64,000 nt of DNA from Toxoplasma gondii ME49 (Eukaryota; Apicomplexa; Conoidasida; Eucoccidiorida; Sarcocystidae), in contig NC_031476.1 of assembly GCF_000006565.2 (NCBI RefSeq), positions 6,728,400-6,792,399 of the forward strand, in the 5' to 3' direction. Shown here in pieces: positions 12,735 to 25,345 of this stretch. Position 1 is the first letter of the stretch; each line of letters opens with the position of its first letter. Below the pieces are notes generated by a model, which worked only from the letters and a program-made list of their open reading frames with translations, did not search any database and had not been told where the DNA came from. The position numbers were made by a program, and so were the translations under genes.

Positions 12735-13085
12735 AGATTGCGCGCCTCGGAACCTCTCCTGATTGGGGTGCAGACGGAGTAACCCATTTCCTTCTGGACT
12801 GTCGATGCAACTCCAGACGCGCATCGAGCGCTCCCTCGCCTCACCACGGAGAACGCGGCCGTGCGGGTGAAACATATTCCGCAGCGAAAGTTACCTCGCC
12901 ACGGGGAGGGGCAGGAATGTTTAGTCTCGAGCATTAAGGTTCCTGCTTGTCTGCATCCATCTCTATCTGTGCTTCACCACCCGATAGTACCACTTTGCGA
13001 GGTCAAGTGGTGCGAAATGATGCCGTTTCTTCTTCTCTCCCTCCCTCTTCATCTCTCCGTTTTGGCTGCTCCCCCTCTACCTCTA

Positions 13086-13895
13086 CCGCAGCGAAAACCA
13101 CCTCATCTCTCCCTCCTTTTCCACTTCTCTGTCTTCGAAACCTGTCTGTTTGCTACCGCCGTCTCTCGAGGGGGAGGGGGCAAGGGCGGGGGGCTGTTCA
13201 CTTCTGATTTGCCACGTCCGCGATCTGTGTTGACCACTTCCTTCTGTGATTCGTGCTACGCCCGTCTCCCGACCTGTTTTTCCGCTTGCTCGCTCAAGCA
13301 CTCTGGCAACTCGCTAGCTGCGCGCTCCTTAGTGGTTCTGCATGTGGTAGAAAACGAGAACCAAGTGGTCGGAAAAAGATGTTGAGAGGGGAAGTTTGTG
13401 CGGACGCCGCGAATGCTCCTCAGAAGACGGCGAAGGCAGGGGCACAGAGGTGGTGCTACGCCACGGAGACACTTCGTTCTTTCCACTCTTCTCGGTTTTC
13501 CACAGTAGAGATTCGTTCGGTGCGTATGTCATTTCCACGAACATCGCAGTGCGTAGGCCCGTCCATACGCCACGTTCAGTTAATAGAATATGAGCATGCG
13601 ATTGCGGAATAAGGCAGCGCCGCATGTGACCCTCATCGCCACCAGATCTTGCATGCATCGTGTGGATGCGAAACATTCGAAACGGTAATTTTCGTTTTGA
13701 AATCCGGAGCTAAAGGGCTGGACTGCGTCAGCAATGTGCAGACAGGTTCTACAGTTCAGTCGTTAACGCGCAATACTGCTTGCTAGTGAGATGTGTGCGC
13801 AAAATGTCGGACACAAAACCCTGCCCCCTCCCCCCCGACTGTGACGCCAGAAAGCAGACAAGGCGTCTGAACTGAGAGATGCCACACTCGGAGGC
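13086..13895 (+). repeat. Long direct repeat, copy 2 (about 0.8 kb)
   Basis: Near-identical partner of 9942-10750. Here it is preceded by 207 bp (12879-13085) that copy 1 lacks. That extra piece begins and is followed by the same 11-mer CCGCAGCGAAA (12879-12889 and 13086-13096). Confidence 0.9.
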
Positions 13896-16062
13896 AATGA
13901 CGAGACTGGTGTGTAGAGACTGTTGGTCTGTTCTTGGCATCCCACTCTCCTGCATTAATCTCTCGATGGCATTGTAATCCATTTTTTGGCATTTGCTTTT
14001 CTAGGGCCATCATGTGTTTGGCCACTGGGCTCTAGGCGGCAGGTCGTGCATCTGGCGAAAAGTGTGTATACAATCCCCATATCTACGCTTCTGCTCAGTC
14101 GATTGTATCGCTCGATCATGGACCCAAATCTTAGACGAATTCGGAACTTTAGTGTTCTTGCCTGCACCTCATGTGCCGAGCAAACACTTCTGATTGTCGA
14201 ATCCACGTGTGCATTACTGTAATGAACGACTGGGGGAATGTGCCTGAGAGATGGGGTTTTGGCAGTTGTCCGAACACTTAACACAAACGTTTCTGACAGT
14301 CTCGTCGGCTTCAAGATTCCACATATCCACTTGACCTTAAGTTCTTCAGTTCAGAGCGTATCCGTGTCCTTGAGTGTAACGGAAGTGTAAAACGTGATCG
14401 TTACTCAGTATTCAAAAATGTAGCTGGGAACAATGAGTGAAGGCGGGGGCCTAATGCTTACGCATCGTTGCGAAGCAGACGTAAAACCTGCTAGGCCTGT
14501 CGCGGAGGTTTCCTCGCACCCACTCGGACACTTCGTCTTTCTCTCTTCGAGTGGATCGAGGAACCTGTGCCGGAAGGAGCACTATCTGCTGCGGGAAGCA
14601 ACGTTTCCCCACGCTCTTGAATGTATGCATGGCCTGGGTTGTCGGCTAGTGCGGTGGGACCCCAGGGAGCGAGACAGATTCTTAGCCCACACAGGGCAAC
14701 ATCACGGCAGACCTCCTGTCTTCTGGTCTTCGAGCAGCCACCCTCCAAATCTACACAAATCAATCCGAACACTTGTACACATCAGACGCGTTCTCGGTAC
14801 CCCCTCGCCGGCTGTCAGGTTTCGGGGCTCCCGTACCGTGAGGAAAGAACACACTGATCCGTGAGCCCTCACCAAGGGACTTCTCCGAGTCACTCATCCT
14901 TGACAGAAATGTTGTTAGTGGAAGCCAGCTTTGTTGTAACATTCGTCGCTTGGCCGCGCGCAGTTCGAGTCCGTGTCGACCCTTCGTATTAGCAGCGAGT
15001 GAATTCGAGCGCCAGCAAAACCGAATTTCGTGTCTTGTTTGGTTTCACTAGAACCCTCTCCACGATCAAATGAGTGGATGACGTTGCAGTTGTGCCCTTA
15101 CATGAAAGCGATCACGTCTGTAACCGTTAAAATTACGTCAAGCCCATCCGACTGGAGAGCCGCAAGCATTCAGTCATGACACGCAGTCCTTGTCTTGACG
15201 TGCTTGTCACTGTGAGCTCTCTCTGTCGAGCTAGAGCAAGACTCTTCTGCTGTCCTTGCCTCCCTGCTTCCCGTTGCGCAGCATATTTCTTTCTCCTGGT
15301 TGATAACAGGACAATAACGGCGTTGTTTCCATTTCTGTTTAAAACGGCGAGCACTGTCACGACAGCACGTATGTATCTGCAACGGCTTCCCCACCGCGAC
15401 AGCGCGGCCGCATGCGATTCCTGGCACACAATTCAAGCCGCTGGCGTTTGTCATTCGAGCGCACTAGATCCAGCTTATATACTTGCTTCTGTGTAGGTAG
15501 AAACTCTAACAACCTCCAGGCGATGAAAATGTTAACCAAGCAGTATTTTTCTGCGCGGGACTCGCGATGGTCTTCCCAGATAGACATTACTTGGTCTCGT
15601 CCTCGCCTCGTCGCTGTTGATTGCAGTTCGTGAAGGCAAAGGTGTAGCTGCATTCTCTTTTATTTTAACGGGCATGTCTTTCCGACTTTTTCTCGTACGA
15701 GGCTTCGTCTCTTCCTTTTGCAGCTCGCTAACGCTGCTGTCTCCACCCTCTCTCCTCATGCCTCTGCCCATCGACGATCTTTCGCGTCAATTTCCTCTTT
15801 CCCGCTTCTGTCTCTTCTCTCCCGCTTCACTGTCTCCTCCTTCGCTTCAGTCGCTCTTGTCTCGCTTCACCACTTTATCTCTCGCTCTTCCTCGTTTTCC
15901 CCTTCTGTCCGACCATCGCCCGTGCACGCTGTGGCGCGTCGTCGACGAAGAATCGCGCGCAGGGCCAGCAGGAGTCGCGGAAGAGAAGAGGATGCAGTAA
16001 TAGCATCGGTGCAAGCGCTGTAAAGGACAGTTTTCCCAGCGGTCAGTCTTCCCCGGTAACTC
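13896..16062. other. Array end and helicase upstream region
   Basis: The tandem-array similarity fades around 14.05 kb (GGCGAAAA boundary sequence). From there to 16062 I see no supported gene. The stretch from about 15.65 kb is pyrimidine/Ser-codon rich like the following exon and probably holds the 5' UTR of the helicase gene. Confidence 0.4.
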
Positions 16063-19000
16063 ATGGCTCGAAGGGGGACGGCAAGTTTTCGTGACCCTTT
16101 GCGGGAGTCGTCGTATTTGACGAGCCATGTTTGGCGTTCTGGGGAGGGCACTCTGCTCCGAGGGCCGTCGACCCTTGAATCTGCATACGCCCGAGGTCGG
16201 CGGAAACAGCGCCGCTTAGGTCTCTCTACGACCGATCTGCGTTTTTTGGCGCATGGCGCCCCCTATTGTGACTCTCTCTTTCGTTCCGCTTCGCCATCCT
16301 GTGCCTCTGCTGCGTCTTCAGCCCTCGCCTCTTCCTCTCCCGTCCAAGTGTGCTGCGCCTCCCGCTCTTGGGGAACCGAGGCCTGGAGGCGGAAGCATGG
16401 AGGCAAGCAGAGTGAGGGCAGCTGGCTGCGGCGCTTCTCGTGTCGCGTCTGTCTCCTGCCACAGGCTTGTGTCGTTTACTCACCGCCCAGGACCGGGGAG
16501 GTCTTGGAGATGTCTCACGTTCCACGTCGCTCAAGAACTCGCGTCTTGTCCTTCCTTTCGTCTCTCTATGTCTTGCGAATCTCCACCGCCTCTTCGGCGC
16601 CCGCGTCACCTTCCTGTCTCCCGCCTTCCCCGCACTGTCTGAGTGTCTCTCCCTGTGTAGGACGGGCAAGTAAGAGGACCTGGGGAGACGCGAAGACAGC
16701 TCTTGGCGCGCCATTTGGAAACCAGCTATTTTTTCCCCCCTCTATCTTCTCTCCCCAACGTTTCTATTGTTTCTGCTCGGAGTCGACGTCGCCTCCGCCG
16801 TCCGATCCTCTGTCCCCGTCTTCCCAGGCGATGCCTGCCGAGTGTCCTGTTGCCACTGGCAGAGAAGAGGATTCGTCTTCGTCTCCTTCGTTGCCGACCC
16901 GTGAGTCTTCCTCTTCTTGCGAGCTCTCTTTGTCCTCTCCTACGACTGATGGTCCACTTGTATTCGCTTCCAGTTCCTTTCTTCCCTCCTTTCTCGCGCC
17001 GTCATTCTTTCGCTCGCTCTCGCCTCTGGCCTCGCGGTGGATCGCGTGTCTCTCTCCACTCCTCCAGGCACTTCCTCCCCCCACACTTCGTCTGTGGGGA
17101 GGCAGCTGCTGTGAACTCAAGCCGCTTCTCCTCCCCGCCCCTCTTCCTCTCTCCGTCCTGCTCCCTCACCCCCTGCCGATGTCCGTCCTCTCGTCTGCTG
17201 CTGTCTCCTCTCCGTCTCCTGCGTCTCCTTCTCCCGTGTCTTCATCTCGCCAGCCTTCCTCTCTCCTCCCGCCGTCTGTCGCAGTCGCACTTCACCGCCA
17301 CTGTGGCGCGTCCGCTGTTTCGCCTCTTCAGCAATTTCTTCTTCCGTTCCTGCTGAGTCCTTCTCACGACCTCCTTGTTCTCTCGCGTGTGCAAACCGGC
17401 AAGTCGCGAGCCGTTCAGCTCGCCGTTGTCCTGCGTCTGCTGGAAAGCGATGGGATCGCGCAGCCCAGTGAGGATGAGCTGAACGCGCAGGCGGACGCGA
17501 CGCGGAAGCTCCAGGGGATGGAGCAAGCGGACGCGGGGTTCCCCAAGTGCCTCTTCCTGCTCCCCACGCGCGACGCAGCCAACCAGACTCATGCAGAGCT
17601 CCTCGCTCTTCTGCGCTATACGCCGCAGCTCCGCGTAGCTCTTCTGTGCGGCGAAACTGCCTTCTACCAGGCGCAGCAAGAGGCGCGAGAGGAGCGGAGC
17701 GCCAGCGGTGGGGGACAGAGGGCTGCGGCCGATGTCGCCCGCGACGATCCCCAGGCAGCCGAGTGGGCGGGCGAGCCCCGAAGCATTTGTTCCCGGCGAG
17801 GCCGCGCTGTGAACGTTTTCCACCGAATTGAGAAGCTGAGGGCACACATATGGATCTGCACACCGGGGAAGCTCGACGAGTATCTCGGCTACCTCAGCTG
17901 GAAAGACAGCTTCAGAAACGGCGCGGCGAGCCGGCTGACTCCGACACCGATAGACAAAGACGCGACAGGCGAAGCGGCGGCGACGACAGAGGATACATAC
18001 GAGGACACCCGACAAGGTAGAAACAGGAGCTTCTCTCGCTGTAGCTTGCTGGTTGTGGAAGACACACCTGCGCTCTTTCAACAAAGCGACAGAGGCAGGC
18101 AGGCGACCGCAGCGTTGCTCAGACTCAAAGAAAGGTTGCCACCAGGTGAGAGAGAGGCTCCGCGATGCGAGTGCAACGGAAAGACAAGGCCCGAGACAAA
18201 AAAACACTCCAACGAAACGATCGGGACAAAGAGCTTGCCTCCAATCCGCCTCACACGGGGTGGCCGTACCTTTACGCAGTCCGAACGGCTTCTCAAGAGA
18301 TCAGCGCCCTGCCACGTCTCGCGATTCGGACTCTCGGGAAACAAGGGCCCATGCTGCTTGTCTCCATCTGGCGTTTATATCTGAACTAGAGGGCACACAG
18401 GAAAGCGCGGGCCGCAGGCCGTCGGAACTCTCCGTGTCTAGTTCACCGAAAATCAGTTTTCCGTTTCAGGCGTAGAGAGGCCGGTGTGCAGCTCGAGAAG
18501 ACCTCTGTGAGGGGGCAAGTGTCTCTCAGCTCAGCGGCTCATGCATCTGTAAATGCGTCTTTCGAGGGCAGGTCTTCGAGTTACAAACTCGCTTGTTTTT
18601 CTGTGTCTCCTTTGTAGGTCACCAGACTATTTTCCTGTCATCGTGGCTGCCTCCGGATCTTCGGAGCGTCTTCGCTCGTCTTGCGCGGGTCAGGTCCTTG
18701 ACTATCAACGCCTTGGGGACTCCCTTCGTATCACCCGTTTCTCTCCTACATTCCGATCAAGCTTCTGCTGAAGCCGTTGGTGCTGCGCCCAGCCCTCCGC
18801 TGGTGTCTCCCGTGTCTCATTCGGCTTCTTTGTTTGCTTCGGGTTCCACTCGCCTCTCTCGCCTGTGCTGTTCTCCTTGTTCCGTTCCTCTGTCTCCTCC
18901 CGGCACCGCTTCTCTGTCTTGTCCCCTTTCTTCTGCGTTTTTGTCGCCGTCTCCCTGTGTCCCGCGGAAGGACGGGGACGCGGAGGAAGAGCTGTGTCTT

Positions 19001-22000
19001 TCGCAGCAAACGCCCGAGACCGGCGAGAACGAGGAAGCACACACCGCCGCGCTTCTCCGCCAGCCTTCACTCTGTGGTTCGCCACACAAGGAGACGGGGC
19101 CGCCATTTTCGCGGGGTCCTTCTCTTCGCGAAAGCATTCTCGATGTGGAAGAGACGGCAGGATTGTGGGGTCCCAAACGAGCGTCCGAGTTCCTGGCGAA
19201 AAAGCAGAGACAGTGGAGTGAGCTTCAGCGTCGCCGGTCACGCTCCCACCACAGCGCACAAGAGCGGCGAGGAAGCGACTGGAGCAGGGAGGAAGAGGCA
19301 ATAATACGGGGGGAAGTCGTTCGCTCGGAGTTTGCCATTTATCCGGCAGACTTGCACGCTCATGTGCTGTTTAACGTGTTGATGAGTGAGGCGAATCGAG
19401 TTGCGCAATTGGAGACAGCAAGAGAGGGACCACACAGAAGAGCCGAAGGACAGATGGCAGGGGACGATCAAGCGTGTGACGTGTCTCCGGAAAGCAGAGA
19501 CAGAACTTACCGAGTCATTGTTTTTTTCTCGACTCTCAAGAGTCTACAGTTCCATTATGTCTTCTTCAAACACTATGTTTTTCCGGCGCTCCTCACGCTG
19601 AAGACAACGGACCCCGCGACGTTTTCCGCTCTGTCCACGTACCCATTCGTCTCCTCTTCGTCCGGTTCTTATTTATCCGCCACACATTCGTTCCCTTTAT
19701 CAGTTTCTTTCTCTTCTTCGTCTCCCTCTGCTTCGTCGACGTTTCCTCCGCCGCCGCTGGTCCCCGCGCGCCTTCCGAAACTCTCGGCCCTGCATCACGG
19801 GCTCAGTATCGAGAGACGTCGTGCAGTGATCGAGGCTTTCTCCTCTTCATCTCTGGTTCCTACCTGGTCACCTTCTGGGGTCGATTCTGCTGCTCTCGCG
19901 CCTTCGCAGTTCGCGTCCGGGTTGCCGACCTCTCTCGTGGGCCAGGCAAGCCACAGGCGGCTCTCAAAAAGCGGGAGAGAGCGACAACAAGGATCTCTTC
20001 ACGGCCAAGAGCCGCTGCCCCAGGTGTCCAGCAATCCGGGCTACGAGCTTCGCATCCTTTTTGCCACAGATGTCGCGGCTACAGGCGTCAATGTGGGAGT
20101 TGTTGACTCCGTTATTCACGTAAGGAAGGTAGAGGGAGGCTGACAGGGACATGGCGTTTGAGGGGAGAGTGACAAGCAGCAGCTTTTCAGTTTGCCGTCG
20201 GTCGTAGGGATAGGGAGCGCAACTTTTGTGCCGTTTGGGTGGGCGGGAAGCGAAAAGCTTTGTTTGCTTCTTCTTCGCCCTCTTCTTTATTGTTTGCACA
20301 CCTTTCGTGCAGGGTTTTGGGAGACGCAAAGAAAGGAACCATCTGTGCAAACTCAGTTTGATCCCATTTCTTCGCCATCTGTCCTGTTGAGTCCGCCACT
20401 TCCTCGGCATGGCGTGAGCGGCCTCAAGCCTGTGTGGGCTCTTCTGTGGGTCTCCCCTGGTGCTTTATTGCGTTACTTATCGTGTTTGCCGCAGCACACT
20501 TTTGCTTGTGCTAGCTGATCAGTCTGCTTCCTTTCTCTCTTCGACCCTTCTTCGCGCCGTGCTTAGATGTTCTCTGCTTCCTTCCCATCATCCCCTCCAC
20601 TTCTGGGCGTGGTCGTCTGTATCGCTTTCTCTCGCACGCTACCTGTCTGTTCTCCTGCCCGCCCCATTCACCCCCTGCCCGTGCTGTCTCTTCCAGCGAC
20701 TGCCTCGGTTGCCTCTTCTGTCTCTCCATGCTGTGGCCGCAGGCCGGGATGCCCCGTGACCCAGAGCTTCTCGTTCAGCGTCTGACGCGTGTCGCGCGGT
20801 AAGCACAACCTTGGCGGAGACTGCGAGATGGCAGGGAAAGGAGGCGGGCGAGATGGAGACACAATGACGGGGAGATGAAGGTCGAGAAGGGAAAGCTGGT
20901 TGAAAAAAGCAGCAGGGTCAACGTGAATACGAATGCGAACGGGGAGCATCATCGGAGTAGGAACACCTGATATCCTGCCGCAGGGCGCCGTACGGCGTCT
21001 TCGCTTAATTCACACGTTTCCAGATCTCATAATTTCATGTTCTCCCCCCTCCCCGATGCGCTCCGATTTCTACCGGGTTCTGCTGGCTCCGACGACCGCA
21101 ATCTCTGCACATGGCTTCCCGCTTGTCGCCTTTCGGTTTATCGTGTCGTTTGTCTGCCTCAACTGCTGGCGTCGCCTCCCACTAGTCCTCTCTTGTCTGT
21201 TCTCGCTCGTATCTGTTGCCTGTAGGGCACGGGGTCCAACTACTGCGCCTCTCTCGGGTTCAGCAGCCCGTCCACACGCGTCTTTCACTTCATTTGCCTC
21301 ACCTCCGTCTTCCTCGGGCCGCGTCTCGTCGCCACCATCATGGGTTCTCTCTGATGCATGTTCCGCCTCGCCTCTATTTGAACTGTCCAGTGAAACATCC
21401 GTTGGAAGGCAGGGACGAAGCGAGGAAAAAGAAAACGTCGAAATCGAAGAGAACGACAACCATTTTTGGCGGCTCCACGCCAAGCGCGAAATCGGGAGAT
21501 CTCTGCTTCTTCTTCATGACTTAGAAAGCCACTTTCTTTTTGAATGCTTCTCCGAAGGAATCAATCTCACTGAACTCCATCCTCGGTATGCGTTATCTCT
21601 TCTGAGCCCGAATCGTGCGCTTACTGCGGTTTTAAGTCAGAGAGGTTCGAACGAAAGATGTTCCAGGAAAAGCGGAAATGGGAGGACGAGGGACAAACTG
21701 AAAGGGAGACTGGAAGCAATCGGGGCAGGCGAGATGGCGGCAACAAAAACAGAAGAACCCATCGCTCCCACTCTCTTTTCATCCGTCAACGCGGCCGTCA
21801 AGGGGCAACGTGTAACAGCAAGACACAAAGAGACGTCGAGAGCCTCAAAACAGGAGACGACTGAAGAAGACGCAAAGATAAAACCCCGGAAGGATTTTCT
21901 TACTCCCCCGCAGGCAGCTGCATGTCGGTGGTTTTCGGGAGTATGGTGGCACGAGGTACCCTCCCTGCGCGCCTCTGCCGACCTTTTTTACCGCTCGTTG

Positions 22001-23659
22001 CTCGGCTTCTACGCCATGCAGTCGAAGCGCCTCAAAATCAACAAGTAACGGAAGCAGAATAAAGAGTTTTACATTCACGTGGGGATCCAGTCTCTCACGG
22101 AGAAACGTGTCTTTCCACTCGCGAAGTCCTCCGTTTATGCGAATGCATGTTTGTCCGTCTGCGACGAAGTCCCTGCATGGGAGCACCTTAGCCCATCGTC
22201 TGAATTACCAGTGAAGGCTCTAGGCATACGTGACTGCAGTTTTACGGGTTCTTCGATTATCACGAGTTTCTGTGAATGTCTTTATGGTAGTGCACAGATT
22301 CGTGGATACACGCATGTAAATGGAAGTCTGTTCGTGGGCAGTTTGGCAAGTGTGATTTGGACAAAGAGGTTTCCTTGTCGAATCGGGTATTATTATCAGA
22401 TGGAGGAGTCGGCATGTATATACCAGCATCTTTCCGTGTATATCCTTCCATGCGGAAACGCTCTAGGACAGATGCTCCATTGAGCAGATCTCTGCGTTTG
22501 CTTGTATTCTTTAGGTGGCAGGTACCTTCTCTTGTCAACGCCATTCTCTCGTCTTTTGGTTTACCGTCTCCACCTTCTGTTACTAAGCAGTTTGCCGCTC
22601 GACTTCAACTTCTGGATGCTCCTGGTAGGAGGGGAAGTTGTGCTTAACCCTATGTACGAAACTGAAAGTGCTTGCGTGTGTAACTCCACACGTTTATGCG
22701 TCTGGAGGTATATGTGCTTGCATAGGGGTTACATCGTTCACGACAGAGTTCTGTGAATACAGCTGGCTATGTATGTGACTGAATGATCATTTGCTTGTTT
22801 GTTATGTCTGGCACTTCTACGCGTGACTCCTTCCCTGCTTACTCCTCCGGTTCTTTCATATGTATACACTTTGGATGTCTTCCTTCAACAACATTCCTCC
22901 GTACTGGAGTATGTAGGTCTGTGTTGCTTCCGAATTTGCGAGTCTGGCCTCCACGCAGTTGCTTCCCCTCTGAAGATAGCTCCGTGTCTTCTCTGCAGCG
23001 GCGTTTCGTGCATTGTTCTAATTGTTGCTTTTTGTTGAATGTTTTTCTCAGGTCTTCATGTTGACTATTGGGCTCACCAGAAAACAGATCTGCTGGCCAG
23101 CTTGGCTGGTTACACGGCGTTTGTATCTCGTCATAGGCAAGTCACGTTAACTGGTGGAGTTATCCTTTCGCCTGTGTTGCGTCTGCATTCCTCCGAGAGA
23201 AAAGACATTTTTTTGCAGGAAATGTCGGAGGAAAAGCAAACGCGCGAGCAAACAGGAAAAATATTCGGCAGACCGCAGCCGCGTGCTACTCCGGCCGCTT
23301 CTCGTGAGATGAAACAGAAGAACCAAGTTATTGTTCCTCCTACTCCCCATTTTCCATCAAGAGTAGCGAACAAGAGGAAACTGGTAAATACTGGAGAGCT
23401 CCCATCGGTGTGGGAGTTCCTTTCGCCGAGGGAGAAGGACATCAATGGACAAGGAACAAGAAAGCAAGAGACCCTAGAGTCAAAGAACACGGTGTTTTTT
23501 GACGAAGTAGATGATGGAAGGAACGGAGACGCATTATCTGTAGACGAAGACAGGGCACAATGTGACGTCACCTGGCAAACGCTCTACCCTCCTCCTGTCC
23601 CTCTCCACTTGGTTCCCTCTCCAAGGAAAGGACCACACATTGTATCAGACAAACCGTGA
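16063..23659 (+). CDS. Divergent DEAD-box-like RNA helicase, 6 exons
   Basis: Inferred exons are 16063-18145, 18618-20119, 20743-20798, 21226-22044, 22515-22624 and 23052-23659. Every junction is GT-AG and phase-consistent (1,0,2,2,1), giving about 1725 residues. Helicase motifs appear in order. Motif I reads SRVQTGKS near residue 445, Ia LLPTRDAANQ near 500, Ib TPGK near 600, and II VVEDTPAL near 663. Motif III region is FLSSWLPPD near 700, IV VIVFFSTLKS near 993, a LHHGL segment near 1085, V FATDVAATGVNV near 1175, and VI QRLTRVAR near 1210. Motifs II and VI deviate from DEAD and HRxGRxxR, so ATPase activity is doubtful or altered. The N-terminal 400 residues are Ser/Pro-rich and begin with a basic, Ser/Arg-containing stretch that could target an organelle. 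The 56-base exon 3 carries motif VI. Exons 2-4 are duplicated in inverted orientation at 33955-38111. Confidence 0.85.
18107..22265 (+). repeat. Inverted repeat arm A (helicase exons 1-end to 4)
   Basis: This 4159-bp arm is the reverse complement of 33955-38111 at very high identity (paired positions sum to 56218, and 56220 past a 2-base indel). It begins inside exon 1 of the helicase gene at CCGCAGCG and ends in intron 4 at TTATCACGA. Confidence 0.95.
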
Positions 23660-25345
23660 AAACTGATGTCAACAATATCGAATAATTTAGACGGTGGGAC
23701 AACCCTTGCGTGTTTCCTCCTTGTGTTGTTCACTGAGTCGTTCAGTATTCGTCTTCGTGATTCTATTCTCTCGGCACTAAGTCTTGCGTGGCTGAATGTG
23801 GAGAGAAGCATGCATATCATGCGTGGCTCGACTCGGGGTATCATGGTAAGTTTGGCTGGTGTATCTACCTGACGCTTTGCTTATTTCGCTCCTCCAAAAG
23901 TGTTCTAGGCAAGTGCCTTACCAAAATACACATTAATACAGTTTTGGGGAGTTCATGTTCTTCGTTGGTTTAATTGAGACGGAGAATTGTGCACAGAAGT
24001 CACCATATCCTCCGTACAAACCGGCACCCCACTGGACTGCTTAAGACAGCTAAAAGTGTTGAATTTCAGTATCCTACCGGACTTAATGTTTGCTTGGAAG
24101 CTGTAATGTACTGACTGAGGGGCATTGAAAGGGTAGGAGGCAACGTGCGTGTATAAACGTGTACCGACATGTCTGAAGTCATCTGTGCCGCTGCATCCTA
24201 GACTGCAGCGCACTGAGCTTGCTGTACTCTGTAGAGCTGCGAGCGATGAGTTGCGCACTGCGCCACACTCAACATAGTGGTTCGCCAAAAAATTATTTCG
24301 ACGGACACAAGCATGCGTTTCTCTTTGTAAATCCATATGTAGGGGTAGGGCAAATAATATACATGCGTAAGTAAAGCGTAAGTAAATCAATCGCAATCTA
24401 ACAACTTTACATGGAAACCGGCAAGCAATGCCATGCGCGGGATCCCTCAACTCTGTTCGTGTCTCTTGATAGCGGTTGCCAGCAACGATGCTGCCTGGCC
24501 GTTCGGCCACCGCGTCTGCAGAAGAAGAATGATCCTTATATCCATTATCATCGCCACTAGACGGAGATCGAGGTCACGCCAGGACACTGGAGTGGTGGGA
24601 CGAGGAGGATTGAAGATACACAATTGATATGGAGAAGGCCCCGGTATACCCTCTTTCTCCTGTCTTGGAACCTCAATGGGGCAGCATGGCAACACTCAAG
24701 CATTAGTGAGATGATCCTCCTTGCACGTGGTCGTCACACCCGTTTGACTACCATCATTTCCTAGCATATACTAGTAACACCAAGACATGTCCCAACGAAA
24801 GAGTCTTCATGCCGCCGCGGATGGATGGTGCTTCCTTCCTCGAAATGTTTAAAATCAAATTACCTAGAAAATACACGGTGGCGTAAATGGCCACATCTGG
24901 TTGTCGGGTCAGTGCGCGCATGGGGACAGCCTTCTGTGAACCTCCATGGAAGAAGGCTAAACCAGAATCTCAGAATCATGTAAGTGGGCGAACCGGCATC
25001 ACGCTCAGCCAGCGCACGGTAAGTAACGTCGCTTCAAGCACACAACCACCCCTGTGTGAATAGGTAGATCTCTGTCAAATCTCTGTACCCAACTAGCCCC
25101 ACACTTTCACTCAAAAAAACGACGGCCAAGCTGCTGTGTCATGGTCCAGCTGTCGCCACACGTGGTGTGCCCATGTTTCCTTTTCTCGCCGTTACCCCCT
25201 AATAATGCAAATCATTCACTATCGCCACGCTCAGGAGTCACTCGTCTACACGTGTTCACGGGCCTCACGATTTCGTGAGAAACTGTCTGGTCTCCTTTTT
25301 TCGTTCGTGGGCTGTGACATATACTGGCCACCGGCTTCCTGAAAT
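23660..25345. other. Intergenic; 3' flank repeat of the MIC17 cluster
   Basis: 23660-24609 shows no supported gene. From about 24610 to the gap at 25345 the sequence is a direct repeat of 27757-28491 (offset 3146, near identical). In both places this lies on the 3' side of a minus-strand MIC17-type gene, so it is duplicated downstream flank and not coding. Confidence 0.7.

Noticed and set aside
16703..17356. Second plus-strand frame of about 217 codons in helicase exon 1
   Set aside because: Shadow frame in a Ser/Pro/Leu-rich low-complexity stretch; the helicase frame carries the motifs.
20933..21225. 5' extension of the helicase exon 4 frame taken as a separate gene start
   Set aside because: The sequence before 21226 is intronic. 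The TGTAG acceptor and phase-2 match to exon 3 explain the frame.
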